A DNA stretch of 64,000 nucleotides from Uranotaenia lowii. Its lineage: Eukaryota > Arthropoda > Insecta > Diptera > Culicidae. The stretch covers positions 275,881,413-275,945,412 of the forward strand of contig NC_073692.1 of NCBI RefSeq assembly GCF_029784155.1, in the 5' to 3' direction. A program made the position numbers and the translations under genes. This document shows, in pieces, positions 1 through 11,499 of the stretch (the first letter of the stretch is position 1; every line of letters begins with the position of its first letter). The notes below the pieces were generated by a model, which worked only from the letters and a program-made list of their open reading frames with translations, ran no database searches and was not told the DNA's origin.

Positions 1-1024
1 GGTGGATTGAATTGAAGGATTTTTTTTTGTTGCTTTTGCTACACACGCACAATGCTCGGTTCGCTGGCTGCCTGGAGTAGGCCGGTTTTTTTTCCATCCT
101 TCTTCGTCTTGTGATGCGATATGCAGGGACGTGAAAAGGTTTTTATTTTGTTTCTTTCAGGCATACGCAATTCGGTTGCGCTGGGAGATCAATGCCGGTA
201 GATGCAAATCGAATAAGCACCGGTCGCGTTATCTTTTTATACCAATGATGCTATGTAATTGATTAGGTACACGCCATTGGCACAGAGACGGAATTTTGGG
301 TGTGTAGATCGTACAGAAGAATGCAGGCAAGTATCGCTTCTTACTTTCATCATCTTTTATTCCAAATCTTCGATCTTTCGATTTTGTGTTTGAATACGAT
401 TCATAAAAATTTTCATAAAATTTTGTTTAATCCACAGATGTTTTTTTTCTTTTTTTCGGGATTTGAATTCCTCAGATGCAATTTTAACACTGCTGCTGTG
501 ACTCAATGAAAGCTTTAAATCTTAAGTATTTTCCTTTTTTCTCTTGTATGTTTTAAAGAAATGCCTAGATTTTTTTTTAAATCTGCCCTTTGTTTTAACA
601 ATTTTTTCAAAAACTCCCCTTAATGTGGTAGAAAGTATGGTATGCTTGAGTTTAAGGATCATCGTTCTTTTTAACAACTATTATGAAAATATCTTTCTCA
701 AATTCGAGTTTTATCTTATTGAATATCAAATAAGCAATTTCAAATTACTTGGAATCTGTTTCGACATGATTTGTCCCAGATTTCACAGGAACCAAATATC
801 TTCGGTGATAAACACCTTAGAAGCCACAAGTCATCTGATATCCTTTCAGTCATTGATGAAATTTTGGTACCCCTACCTAAAACGACCTTTCTATAATTCA
901 AATGGTTGAAAAAATCGACTCGAAAACATGATGGGTAGAAATAGATGGGAAATAAATTGATTGCCTTTGTTTTTTTTTCATTCGTTTGGCCGAATAGTTG
1001 AAAAGGTCAATTTTTGATCATTTT
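1..1024. other. AT-rich intergenic DNA, no gene seen
   Basis: Open stretches here are short, rich in Phe, Ile, Asn and Lys, and match no family I know. The composition is that of ordinary AT-rich insect intergenic DNA. No RNA gene and no terminal repeat was found. Confidence 0.6.
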
Positions 1025-1145
1025 TAACCCTCCTCCCCCCCACGTAACACATACTTATCAGATTTTCCATCCAGAGCCACAAAACCGTAATAATCTGTTA
1101 TAACCCCCCCTCCCCCCATCCTCTAAACGCGTTACGTAATATTTG
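1025..1145. repeat. Decayed PIF/Harbinger-type MITE remnant
   Basis: C-rich tracts next to ACGTAAC, and a right-hand end reading GCGTTACGTAATATTTG followed by GAATGG, resemble the end of the better-preserved MITE at 44224-45039 (GCGTTACGTAATTTATGGAT). No target duplication could be made out. This is a degraded copy of the same family, judged by eye from short similarity. Confidence 0.4.
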
Positions 1146-2828
1146 AATGGTCTCTGAAAATCATTAGTTTTGATTTTAAAATATTACAGTCTGGGCTGTT
1201 AGTTCTGAAAATTTCTATTCAATTCAATTGTTGTGAGCTGTATGTTTCTTCTTATAAGATTTTTTAGTAGTTGGTAACAATTAATGTGTGTGTGGAAATG
1301 TGTACAAACACGATTTGGATGAAAAAAGATTTGTTAAAGTTCGTTTCCACATAAATTTGCCATGGACTTTAAATGATGAAAAAAAAAAAAATTAAATTAA
1401 CCCGTTTGACCCAAATCAATCACATGTCAATTTTGGAATCCTTCGTGCAATGAATTAGTTCTTGCCTAGACCGGGCTGGTACGATAGAGAGTCGATCCAA
1501 TAGGAAGCAAATCACGTGCATAATTGCATGTTCTTTTGGCATCCGGGAAATATGTGTGAGAGCAATTTTGCCTCCAGTTCCTTGGTGACACGATTTCCTT
1601 TGGCAAAGTTTATCCTTCGTTTCACCAATCAAGACCGAGTCAAGCAAAGCTTCTGGCTGCCGGTGGGAAAATTACATCATATGCCAATTCGGAGTCCTGT
1701 ACAAGCTCTTCTCCTGGAGCGAACTCCTATAACCGGAACATTTCTCGTTGTCACTTTCTAGGCACTTGAGTGCCACCACAATGTGTACACATGGATGGCA
1801 TCAAAGATAATATTGCTCGAGAAATTGCTCCTTGAGGATGCAGGCATCGCAAAATGGGCCACAGCCACAGAAGCACGATTAATCTCCATTTGCTCATAAA
1901 AAGGAAATTCCTGGGGAAGAGTTCATTTCGAGACAAAGTTTCATATGACTGGAAGTATGCAGCTTGGATGTGAGCTGTAACATCACAGGGATTGAGCTCG
2001 TTTTCTCAAACATGGAAAAGCTAAGCAACACAACAAAGGTTATACCTACCTAAATTCGTACTTACTTCACATGACTTGGAAAGCTTGAATTTTTATTGTA
2101 GCCCTATCAAAAGAATTTATATCTTTTAGAAGGAATTGAATAAAAAAAATTAAAGGTTTTATCAAACGATCAATACTAGACTGATACATCTTCTGAACGT
2201 AAATTTGGTATTATGTATTATGGTGTCATGCCAAGCGTTTATCTAATGATTCGATTCAGCGCTCAAAATTGTCACCCAAAGATGGCGCCAAACAGCTCAA
2301 CCTACTCAGAGATACATGAAAAGCAAGAGGATACATTAGTTTCCATCCCGAATCATTCTCGTTTCTCATCCCGGCCAACACGAAATTGGCAGAATTCTTT
2401 TCCCAGTCACTTATACCATGTACCTATGTAGTTTCCAAAGCTCATTGTTTTAGTTTTTAATCTTGGCCGAATGGTTTCTTCGCCGCTTTGCCAGACAATA
2501 CAACAGCTGTTTGTGACATCCTTGAACCGCTTGAAAGGACCAACGCTTGGAGGATGAGTGGTGACATCCGAAAAACAAGACAATATCGCTCGTTGTAGGG
2601 TGCCCAAACTGATGCAAGGTTTTAAACCGGCTCATGGGAGGTTGGTGTTTTTTTTTCCTATACATTTTTGCTTGAACAATGCATACACAAAAAATAAAGG
2701 TACTATCTAATTATTAAGGTTTGAAGTTATTTTACATTTAAAGTTATTTATTTCAAATCATAACTTTCGAAAATAATTCCAAGGAGGTGCCATTTTTTTC
2801 CATGAAGCTCTAACAAATATCGAGACTT
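1146..2828. other. No supported gene; possible decayed coding segment on the minus strand at 1420-1936
   Basis: Between about 1420 and 1936 the minus strand can be read in pieces with fairly normal amino acid composition (one piece ends CTHCGG), broken by stops and frame changes. It may be an old pseudogene or mobile-element ORF, but I recognise no domain. The rest, including 2200-2660, shows only short open stretches and no family match. Confidence 0.3.
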
Positions 2829-3030
2829 ATGGTATAGCTCAGTTGGTATGTCAGTTGTCTCCTGACTTGATGTCCGTAAGTTCGAGCCCAATGATAACCA
2901 TCAAACACAGTTGTACCGGATAAGTTTTTTTAAACCTGTCCACCAAATGCATCGTTGATTAATGTTGCGAATGACACAAAAATGTTAAAACGACTATGAT
3001 CGAAACAAAAAATAAAACAAATAAATAAGG
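2829..3030 (+). mobile_element. tRNA-derived SINE
   Basis: An A-box TAGCTCAGTTGG at 2835-2846 and a B-box GTTCGAGCCC at 2880-2889 lie 33 bases apart, as in the internal RNA polymerase III promoter of a tRNA gene. The head resembles a tRNA, but a body of about 130 bases follows and ends in an A-rich tail (AAAATAAAACAAATAAAT), which is the build of a tRNA-derived SINE rather than a working tRNA. Transcription would be by pol III and mobilisation by a LINE. Target duplications are not clear. Confidence 0.75.
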
Positions 3031-3892
3031 GATTTTGGATGCTTCATTTGAAAGAAAAACTTTTTGTATTCGCTTAAATAAGCAAGATTATTTTTTTAAA
3101 CCACATGCCTAACCATTTCAAGCATTGGTGAAAATGTATCAAATATTTATAAAAAAGAAGAAAAATAAATATGATTTACGGTTCGAATAAGAAAATTTTC
3201 TACTCTTGTGAACTTGAATAAATTTTAAGATTTTAGTTTGAACCTTCTTTTGAAGTATTTGCAATATAAATAATGATAAATGTTAAATAAAATTTCGAGC
3301 TAAAATTCTCCTAATGATCAAACGCACGGTCTTTTATTAACAAAAATTGTCAATAAAAATTTCATATTTCATAAATCAACCCCTGTGAATAAAGTTTTTT
3401 TATTTAGGGTAGATGAGGGTATAACGAGCACCCAGGGCATAATGAGCACTCCTTTTTTTTACATAAGTACGTATTTTCTTAACCAAATTTTCATAAGGAC
3501 TTGTTTCGTACTACCCATAGTATATAAAAAATCCTTTTCATCTTTACAGAAATATTAAATAAAAACCAGCTAGGTTCTCAAGTGACGAAAATATTATAAT
3601 TTTTGAGCACCACCAAATCAGCTTTTATGACCTTTAAATCATCTTGATCTGAAATGAACGCACTGCAACATGATTTACACATTATTTCTCAGTTTTCAAC
3701 ATCATAAAATTTTTGATTTTTTACTTTAATCAACTTTAAAACGCTTTTTTACTTTAATTTGTTCACTAGAGGCGAACAGAGCACTATCAATGAAGGCATA
3801 ATGAGCATTTTCTGACGGGGAATCTAGCAGCGAATTCAACTCGATGAAGTCAACTGAATAATAGAGCTACAGCTTGGCTTGTTTCGTCTGTC

Positions 3893-3966
3893 GATTTGGC
3901 CTATTGGTAAGGTGTCGGAGAGGTAATCAGTAGACTCGAGATCGATTCCTGTTCGAGGGGATTTTT
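3893..3966 (+). repeat. tRNA-like block in the left arm of the foldback element
   Basis: TGGCCTATTGGTAAGG resembles an A-box and GATCGATTCC resembles a B-box. The inverse copy in the right arm at about 7560-7640 has the exact B-box GGTTCGATTCC. It reads like the head of a tRNA or tRNA-derived SINE carried inside a DNA transposon. Whether it was ever transcribed is unknown. Confidence 0.5.
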
Positions 3967-4119
3967 TTTTGGCATATACAATTCATGATTGATTTTTTTT
4001 TATTGTTACATTATACGGCTAATAGCATCAAAGCATCAAGGCCGGATTAAGGGGGGGGGGGAAAAAGGGGCAATTGCCCCGGGCCCCCCGGCTCAGGGGG
4101 GGGGGGCCAAGGGAAAATA

Positions 4120-5123
4120 CAGTACCGTTCATAATTGTATAGAAATTGGAAGCACGCGCACTGTCACTTCGACTTTGAACTTCCATAACTTTTTACTCTA
4201 AAGATATTTCTTGATCAAAATTTTGCATTGGATAGATCAACTATCACACTATTATATCACAAAATTTGAGCTTTCTGGAGTTCGTGTGGCCTGAGCAACA
4301 GTAATTTTACGAAAATCGGACTTTTTGGACTTTTCTCATTTAAACTGCAATATCTCTGAAACTACGCTATATTTTTTATTGAAATTTTGCACAGTGATTG
4401 TTGAAATATTAAGCTAGCATGTCTGAATTTTTCGAAAAGTTCTATCGATGAGATTAAAAGTTACGCGAGGTGTAATATTTCAGGCATGAACATAGAAATG
4501 CGGTTTCTATAGAATTTTGGATGATTCATGAGAACAATATCGTTTCCTCCACCAATCAGACAAAAAATGTCTGGCAAAAGCAATCAAGAAAAGAAAAAAT
4601 GAAATAAATGATTCATTTGTGTTTGGAAATCAGATTCTTGCGATATTGTTTTGATTTTTCGGTTGAAATAGATTTATTATTTGTTAAACAGAGAATATGA
4701 TTTTCCTATGGAAACATTCGTCCAAAATTCTATAGAAATCACATTTCTAGATCCATGCCTGAAATATTGCACCTCGCGTAACTTTTGATCTCATCAATAG
4801 AACTTTTCGAAAACTTCAGACATGCTAGCTTTATATTTCAACAATCACTGTGCAAAGTTTCAATAAAAAATATAGCGTAGTTTCAGAGATATTGCAGTTT
4901 GAATGAGAAAAGTCCAAAAAGTCCGATTTTTGAAGAATTACTGTTTCTCAGGCCACACAAATTCCAGAAAGCTCAAATTTTGTGATATAATAGTTTGGTA
5001 GTTGGTATGTCTAACGCAAAAAAAATGATCAAATAATATCATCAGAGTTAAAAGTTATGGAAGTTCAGAGTCGAAGTGACAGTGCGCTTGCTTCCAATTT
5101 CTATACAATTATGAACGGTACTG
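4120..5123. mobile_element. TA-flanked palindromic MITE (Tc1/mariner type)
   Basis: The ends read CAGTACCGTTCATAATTG and its exact inverse, with TA on both sides (4118-4119 and 5124-5125). The two arms, about 4120-4520 and 4720-5123, match as long inverted repeats. For example, AGTTACGCGAGGTG near 4460 has its counterpart CACCTCGCGTAACTTT near 4771. There is no ORF. TA duplication plus long inverted arms suggests a non-autonomous Tc1/mariner relative. It inserted just inside the left end of the hAT-type element. Confidence 0.85.
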
Positions 5124-5125
5124 TA

Positions 5126-6749
5126 GTTTCACATTACTTAAATCATACTTCTTCAATTTCTACAAATCTATGGAAAGAAATCAAAACTAGAAAATCGTAA
5201 TGAAAACTTGAAATATAACAACAAATGGCCTCCGTGAAATAATATCTAGAAAAGTTTTTCAAGTTAAGGGAGCCCCCTAGAGAAAGTAGTGAAGAAGTTC
5301 TTTCGCATTTTACGGGCAGAGAATATCAAAATTTTGGCATTGATTTTCAAAATTTTCAACTCAAAATCTGAACAAAAATATTGTACATCAAATTCGAAAA
5401 AAATTAAGAAGAATATGAGGCGAAACACCTCCAATTTTCATTTTTTTTATCGAAACATGTTAGCTCAAAGTGCTAAGAGAGAACAGAGAAGCTTTATGAT
5501 AAACATTTCAGAATTTTACCCGGACAGTATCCGGGTTAATACCGGGTATTATTATAAATTTTCACTTTTTAATAATTTTCATTGAACTTTTCGTTGGTTT
5601 TTTTAATTCTAAACCGTTTTCCAATTTTCCTATATCCTATTCCTTTCCTATTTTTGAAAATAAATGCATTGAAAAACTGTAGTTGCTTAAATTGGACCGA
5701 TCGACAAAAAAAAGTTTCTTTATTGAATTTCCATTCCAAATTCTGCTTTAGACTTAAAATCCGTATTGGAACATTTTCAACTGATTTAACCCAAAATTAT
5801 ATCAGCTACTGAAGTAAATATCCTAAATTCAGTATATAATTTTCCAAATGATCATTCTCAAATTATCATAAAAACGATCTAATAGTTGAGTTGCCAATAT
5901 CATTGAGTGATTTTCTTAACATGAATATTTCTATGTTTTCAATCTTATCTTTATCTAAATTCAATTAATTGAGATTTACAAGTCTTGTGGTGTTTTTTCA
6001 GTTACTGAAGTTCAGTTTAATGGTTTTTCTGAATTTTGAGAACTCAGGATCTATGTATGGTAATAAACTCACTTGGATTCAATTTTTCAATGATAACTGG
6101 TTCTGTGATTTAAACATTTATTCTTTATTCCGATTTTAGTTTCAATCGGTCATTTTTGCACTTATACTCCTGAGCTTTGAGGGCTTTCAATTAAATTTTT
6201 GTCACATTTAGAATAACAATTTGATACCCATTTTTTTTTTCATCTGATGAGAGTCATATTCATAAACATATTCATAAACGTTTTTTTGTGTTCCAAAGAT
6301 ATAAAATTGAAGTTCAAATGTGGTGAAATTTCTGCTTTGGCTCTGATTGTAAATTTTTAATATTTTTTTTCCAAACTTAATTCATATTTTTTTCTCAAAA
6401 CTTGATTTGAAATTATGATTTAGATTTGAGACACTGGATTGTGGTTCGGAATATAACCTGATTTTTATTTTTGAATTCTTAAACTCTTATATCTGTATCT
6501 CTATGGAATTTGAGTTTAATTATTTGGTTTATTTTTAGGAATTTTGTCTTCTATGTTCTAAATCTACATTATACTTCCCAATTGTCATGAGGTAAATACT
6601 TCCCGATGAAACAAAAATGAGAAATGAATTTTGCATTTTCAGCTTATATCAGAGCATTAATTTTTTTTTTATTTCTAATTTCTACCGCGCTGTTTGCACG
6701 TGATTGATTAACAATTTTTTTTGAAGGTACCAAGAACTGTCTTCTAGGC
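5126..6749. other. AT-rich interior of the hAT-type element, no gene
   Basis: Short open stretches (for example 5289-5585) match no family. No transposase motif (RW, C2H2 or hAT dimerisation pattern) could be read on either strand, so the enclosing element is non-autonomous. Confidence 0.55.
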
Positions 6750-7228
6750 TAAGGTTGTCAGAATTTTTTTCTCCTATCCGGGCCAAGCAAATCCGGGCAA
6801 TTTTATTTTAAAACCTGGCATAATCCGGGCATTTCATTTCATCATTGATGACCGAAAATCCTGGCAATATCCGGGCAAATTTTGTCAAAAACAAGAAATT
6901 ACTCAACAAAAATCAAGAAAAAAAATAATTTTTTTTTTCATTAAAACTTATCGACAGGTTTTAAATCGTATTTAAGGCTTTCAGGAAACCTTGAATGCTT
7001 ATTTTTACAAAACTTAATCTAAAATTTCATTTTGGAGGCATAAATAAAAATTATACAACACTATCTGAATTTTTGTTGTTGAGTTTGTCTAATAAAGTGA
7101 ATAAATCCGGGCACAATCCGGGAATTTTTCAATGAAATCCGGACAAACAGGCCAGGCCAGACTGTTCCCAAACTTTGTATGAAACATCCGGGCAAACCCG
7201 GATTAAACCAGGCAATCTGGCAACCTTA
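6750..7228. mobile_element. MITE with TAAGGTTGYCAG termini and 8-bp duplication
   Basis: It starts TAAGGTTGTCAG and ends CTGGCAACCTTA. The 8-bp duplication TTCTAGGC lies at 6742-6749 and 7229-7236. Inside, ATCCGGGCAA-like words recur many times on both strands. An 8-bp duplication suggests a hAT-type parent. A truncated relative lies at 55912-56160. No coding capacity. Confidence 0.85.
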
Positions 7229-7559
7229 TTCTAGGCAGACAACATAGCTATTTGAAGACAGTATACTGAACTCATATCAAGTTCATTTACACGTTTGAAA
7301 TGTTTTGTATTCTCTGAGATAGCATTTGAAAAATAAGATCGAATCATAGGGGCCACCCGAGAAAAATTGCCCCGGGCCCCCCGATGACTTAATCCGGCCC
7401 TGCAAAGCATCATCCGTCAAACTAAACACCAGAAACATAATGTATGAGCATGTGTTAATTCTTTGAATTCTACAAACAGACCTAGATTATTTTGTTATTG
7501 CTTTGTTTGATGAATCTACGCCTGACCGTTTAGTGCAATCATGATCATGAATGATAAAT

Positions 7560-7640
7560 GAAAAAAAAACCTCGACCAGGAATCGAACCCGAGCCTACTG
7601 ATTACCTCTTCGACATCCAACCAATAGGCCGAATCGTCAA
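7560..7640 (-). repeat. tRNA-like block in the right arm of the foldback element
   Basis: Read on the minus strand, it carries GGCCTATTGG (A-box-like) and an exact consensus B-box GGTTCGATTCC at 7579-7589. It is the inverted partner of the block at 3893-3966 and is also found in the relative at 49128-49205. It could be a SINE head captured by the transposon, or a fossil tRNA gene. Confidence 0.55.
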
Positions 7641-7965
7641 GTTGAGCTGTAGCTCTATTATTCAGTTGACTTCATCGAGTCGAATTCGCTGCTAGATTCT
7701 CCAGCAGAAAACGCTCATTACGCCTTCATTAATGGTGCTCATACTGCCTCGGGGGATTTCTTATTATGCCTCTACCTTGACTGGTTTTCAGCTTTTTTAG
7801 CATTTTTAAACGTTTTTATCTACTTTTACAAGTTTTATCCAATTTGGCAATAGACTATTTGAGTGTCTGAACACAAAACAATGTTGTAATTCACATATTA
7901 CAGCTGTTCTCTATGGTTAAATAAACGTTTTCCTTAAGGTGGCCATTATGCCCCCATCTCCCCTA

Positions 7966-8954
7966 TTTTGCAAAAAACTCTTTTTTTTTTTCATTGAATT
8001 CAGAAACTAATTCTATATATGGGATTTTCACCAGGTTTGTGTTTCCAAATTAAATCTGTTTGCATTTGAAAATTATATTTTTATTCGAGAATCAAAGTTG
8101 TGAAACTACGTTCTTTTTCAGTTTGAATCATAAATGAAATTCTCGTGTCGATATTTTAATGTTGATTATAAAACTTAAATTCGAGCTGAATCTGAAAATG
8201 AATTTTAAATTTTAACCAGAAAATTCTGCATTTCGAGCTAAATTCTAAATCTGAATCAGAAATCCAGGTATAAAATTTTATGAATTAAAAAAAAAGTTAA
8301 ATTTGATCAAAAACCCTCAACAAGAAATCTTCTACTTGATTCTGATTTTATGGGTTTCAATTTTTTCAACTTTTTACTTGTAATTGAACTAGTAAACTTG
8401 AACGAAATTTACAAATTATGAAATTGTTTCAGATTTTTCAATTCTAGAATTATGAAAATTTCTTATGTTTCAATTATGTTTACGAATTGAAGATAAAAAT
8501 TTCAAGTCTCAATTCTAACAATGGTTTGAATTTTTCTATTTTTCTTTTCATAACCCCAATTTTTTTAAAATCCACCTTATTTCAGTTTAAAATTCAAAAC
8601 CAAGATTTGAATCAGGATTCTACCCAATGTTGATCCGAACTGAAAATCAAGAACAATAAACTGGGTACTTACTAGAAGTTTGTCCGAAAGTATCCAGTTC
8701 GGGAAAATCCTAGCTATTTTATGTAAAAGCTTTACGAAAATAGAAACCAAAATTTTGCATGAAGGCAATATCCAGGCCCATTTTTGGATTATTCCAATAA
8801 AGTCAAGAAGAAAAACACTTGAAAAATTGATTGTTGTGAAATTTGGAATCTACGATAAGATTTAAAAATTTTCACTAAGTTCTGAATTGGATTTTCAATC
8901 TTGACTAATTTTAGTTGTTCATCTAATTTTGATTAAAAACTTAAAATTTTTGTT
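7966..8954. other. AT-rich intergenic DNA, no gene seen
   Basis: About 1 kb with no terminal repeat, no RNA gene and no protein family match in any frame that I could recognise. Confidence 0.55.
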
Positions 8955-10615
8955 TAGCGAAAAACATTTTGCTTGGCATTTTCGAGCCCTCATGGGGGGA
9001 TCAAGCAATTTTCCGACAAAAATGCAGTTCAACGACCGAATCGTTAAAAATCCTGCGGAAATCAGTAACTTATATACCAATTTTTTTCAAGACCCGTAAT
9101 GAAGAGGATCGAGATTATGATTATTTCTCGTATCTCCCTGAATCTTCGTTAAATATCACTGTTGATAATGTATCACCCAACGAAATTTTGAATTCTTTAA
9201 ACACCTGAACGCCTCTAAAGGGGCAGTTCCTGATGGATTGCCGCCAGTATTTTTGAAATCATTATCAAACGAGTTAGTGAAACCCTTGTTTTGGTTATTT
9301 AATTCATGTTTAAAAAGCGGTATACTCCCCCCCATTTGGAATAAGTCAGATGGCAATAAGTCAGATGTTAAAAATTATCGTGGAATTGCTATATTATCTT
9401 GCATCCCTAAGTTATTTGAATCAATAAGGATAATTAATCAACACATATTTTCCCAAGTTACAAATGTAATCACTACCAAACAACAAGGTTTTATGAGAGA
9501 ACGTTCTACTTCCACCAATTTACTAAATTTGGAAATTTCTCAATAAATGCCATGGACGAATGGAATTATGTTGAAACTTTATATAGGGGAGAGTGGGGTT
9601 ACTTGATCCCCTTTTTTTATTTTCAACATATCTTTTTGAAAAAAAAATAGCAACTCGCACTCTTTTACATTTTCTGACAGCGTGTAACTTCAAGTTTCTA
9701 TGCTCCTAAAATTAGAACGATACTTTAACCCGTAGATGAACTAGAAGCATTTTCGCGGGAGTAAAAAAAATGCGATATTTTTGAAGTTAGGGGAGACTTG
9801 ATCCTTTGCTCAGGAAGCCCTAATCCATGGAAAGAATCAAACAAAACGCCAAGATAGTATGTTAATTGACTATTTTGGTGATGTTAGTTCTCATTTAACA
9901 ATCTATAATTGTCAGAAAAAACAATCTATAGCTTATTGTCAACCCTTATGACATTGCATACTTACGGGTGCAATTTTTTATAAACATGAGAAAATCAATT
10001 ATTTTAGCCCTTTTCTTCAGATAATTGATGGATGAATATGAGCTATTGGATACATATTAGTAATCTCGTAATCAGCAATGACTACGATCCATTGAGAAGA
10101 AGAATACACCGGGATCATTTGTACCCATAAACTAGGGATCAATTGTACCCAAAATCGCCATTTCAGAAAACATTTTCTGAAAAATGTTGGGAGTTTTCCA
10201 TTGCTTTGAAAATATTGTATTTTGAAGTTCATTTTACACTCGAAAGATTGATGTATTGGAATAAATATTTTTATTTTAATATTTCCATGTTAGGAACATT
10301 TTAAAATGACGAAAAAAGATCTTCAAGTTACATTTTGTGAAATTTTTCAAACAAAGTTCAATAACCCAGAAACTTATTTTGTTAAAATTTTTTGAGCTTC
10401 AACCATTGCTGTTTTGTTCCATTTGGCACATTTTTCTAGAACATTTGATCTTTGTACGACATTCCAGTTTGGAGATATAGCTAAGGAATCAAGTATCCGC
10501 AGGGATCAAGTATCCTCAATCTCCCCTATTGATTTAAGCAAAGCATTTGATAGAGTTGATATTCCTTTCTTGCGTATATTTTTCGAGAATTTGTATATTT
10601 CTGTAAAATAATTTC
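8955..10615 (+). pseudogene. Jockey/CR1-like LINE reverse transcriptase relic, split by a MITE
   Basis: Pieces of a non-LTR reverse transcriptase: a linker (about 8969-9208), then, after a frame change, VKNYRGIAILSCIPKLFE and QQGFMRERSTSTNLL, both conserved finger/palm landmarks of the family. After the MITE at 9586-10526 the next motif, IDLSKAFDRVD, which holds the first catalytic Asp, resumes and then decays. Joining the flanks across the TA duplication keeps the frame from VETLY into IDLSKAFD, so the MITE entered an already encoded RT. Endonuclease, the YADD box and the C-terminal end are missing. Dead 5'- and 3'-truncated copy. Confidence 0.8.
9586..10526. mobile_element. TA-flanked MITE (family 2, copy A) inside the LINE relic
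   Basis: Left end GGGGAGAGTGGGGTTACTTG and right end the inverse of GGGGAGATTGAGGATACTTG, with TA at 9584-9585 and 10527-10528. The word TACTTGATCCC recurs near the ends. It has no transposase. Its termini begin like those of the 3407-7963 family (TAGGGGAGAT). A larger, heavily interrupted copy in the opposite orientation is at 35608-45494. The empty site can be read exactly because it lies in a coding sequence. Confidence 0.85.
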
Positions 10616-10814
10616 TAAAAATCTAAAATATCATCAAACATAGTTGGAATTGAGTACAATCGTTTAGAACCATTCAATTAAAATCGATCATTTTGTCACT
10701 TATAACTCTTTGGCTCTGAGAGCCTCATATGTGATTTGTAAGCAAACAGATTTAGGACTGAACGAAAAGCCCTCGTCACAATTATCGAACACAAAGTCTA
10801 CTAACAAAACTACC
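10616..10814. other. Short AT-rich spacer
   Basis: Nothing recognisable apart from weak similarity around 10668-10740 to sequence near 6130-6190. Confidence 0.4.
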
Positions 10815-11499
10815 CAGACAACCAGAAGTCGTATTTTATTTTAGAGATTATATCGTATAGAATGTTATTTAAATTCATGGTCGTATATCTGCACCTACAA
10901 TGTGCGACTCATGCATATTCTTTATCGTATTTAAATGTATTGCATGATTTTATCACGACAAGAAGAAAGACTCGTATTTATGTACATATGAACTCGACCT
11001 TTGTGTACGATAATTCGCAAAAAAATCTTTGAAACGAACGATACACGATGATCAGCCGTGATTTACAGATTTTTTTCGTGCTATGCATAAAATAATTCGA
11101 AATTAATATTTTTTTAACATGAAATACGATTTATGTTATCATAACAACCAGGTGTTATATCTTTGCAGAAAGTACATTTTACTATTATGATGATTATGAT
11201 AATGAGAAATCGATGATTGGAATCGTATTTAAGGATGCTTCAAAATGTTGGTCTATTTTAAGATCAACGATGACGTGTTCAACGTTTTTAAAGATTTTAG
11301 GTATAGAAATATACGATTTGCTTTTGGTTTAATGCCTTTGAATCAAATCTCCTTGAATTTATATATTCCAGATAGTGTGCTAATGTACCTACATGGCCTC
11401 TAAAATGATACGTATATACTGGCTTTGCTGCCTCATATACGATATGTTTACTCGTATATTTGTGTTGCAAATTCGAAATACCCACCAAATGGTTGTCTG
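10815..11499. repeat. Probable MITE with CAGACAACC termini
   Basis: CAGACAACCAGAAGTCGTA at the left and GGTTGTCTG at the right (11491-11499) are inverted 9-bp ends. The interior is rich in CGTAT, TATCGTA and ATACGA words on both strands. I could not find a clear target duplication, so the boundaries are tentative. Short ORFs inside look incidental. Confidence 0.45.

Larger units (their letters stand above)
4037..7402. mobile_element. Non-autonomous hAT-type element with 8-bp target duplication
   Basis: Terminal inverted repeats are CAAGGCCGGATTAAG (left) and the inverse of CAGGGCCGGATTAAG (right), followed inward on both sides by G/C-rich sequence containing GGGGCAATT and CCCGGGCCCCCCG. The 8-bp duplication CAAAGCAT flanks it exactly at 4029-4036 and 7403-7410. 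An 8-bp duplication with CAGGG termini is typical of the hAT superfamily. It encodes no transposase; its interior is AT-rich DNA plus two MITEs (4120-5123 and 6750-7228). It sits in the middle of the TA-flanked element at 3407-7963. Confidence 0.85.
3407..7963. mobile_element. TA-flanked foldback element (family 1, copy A), split by a hAT-type insertion
   Basis: The left end reads GGGTAGATGAGGGTATAACG after TA (3405-3406). The right end is the inverse of GGGGAGATGGGGGCATAATG and is followed by TA (7964-7965). The arms continue inward as inverted repeats, sharing for example GAATCTAGCAGCGAATTC at about 3818 and its inverse at about 7680. A single-arm relative lies at 48642-49674. TA duplication fits IS630/Tc1/mariner-type integration, but no transposase is present, so the superfamily is inferred. 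The element is about 1.2 kb once the 4037-7402 insertion is discounted. Each arm carries a tRNA-like block (separate entries). Confidence 0.75.

Noticed and set aside
300..909. Two Phe/Leu-rich open frames
   Set aside because: AT-rich composition, no conserved motif, typical chance frames.
3989..4201. Short ORF with a Gly/Pro-rich centre
   Set aside because: The centre is the G/C-rich terminal sequence of the hAT-type element, so the frame is incidental.
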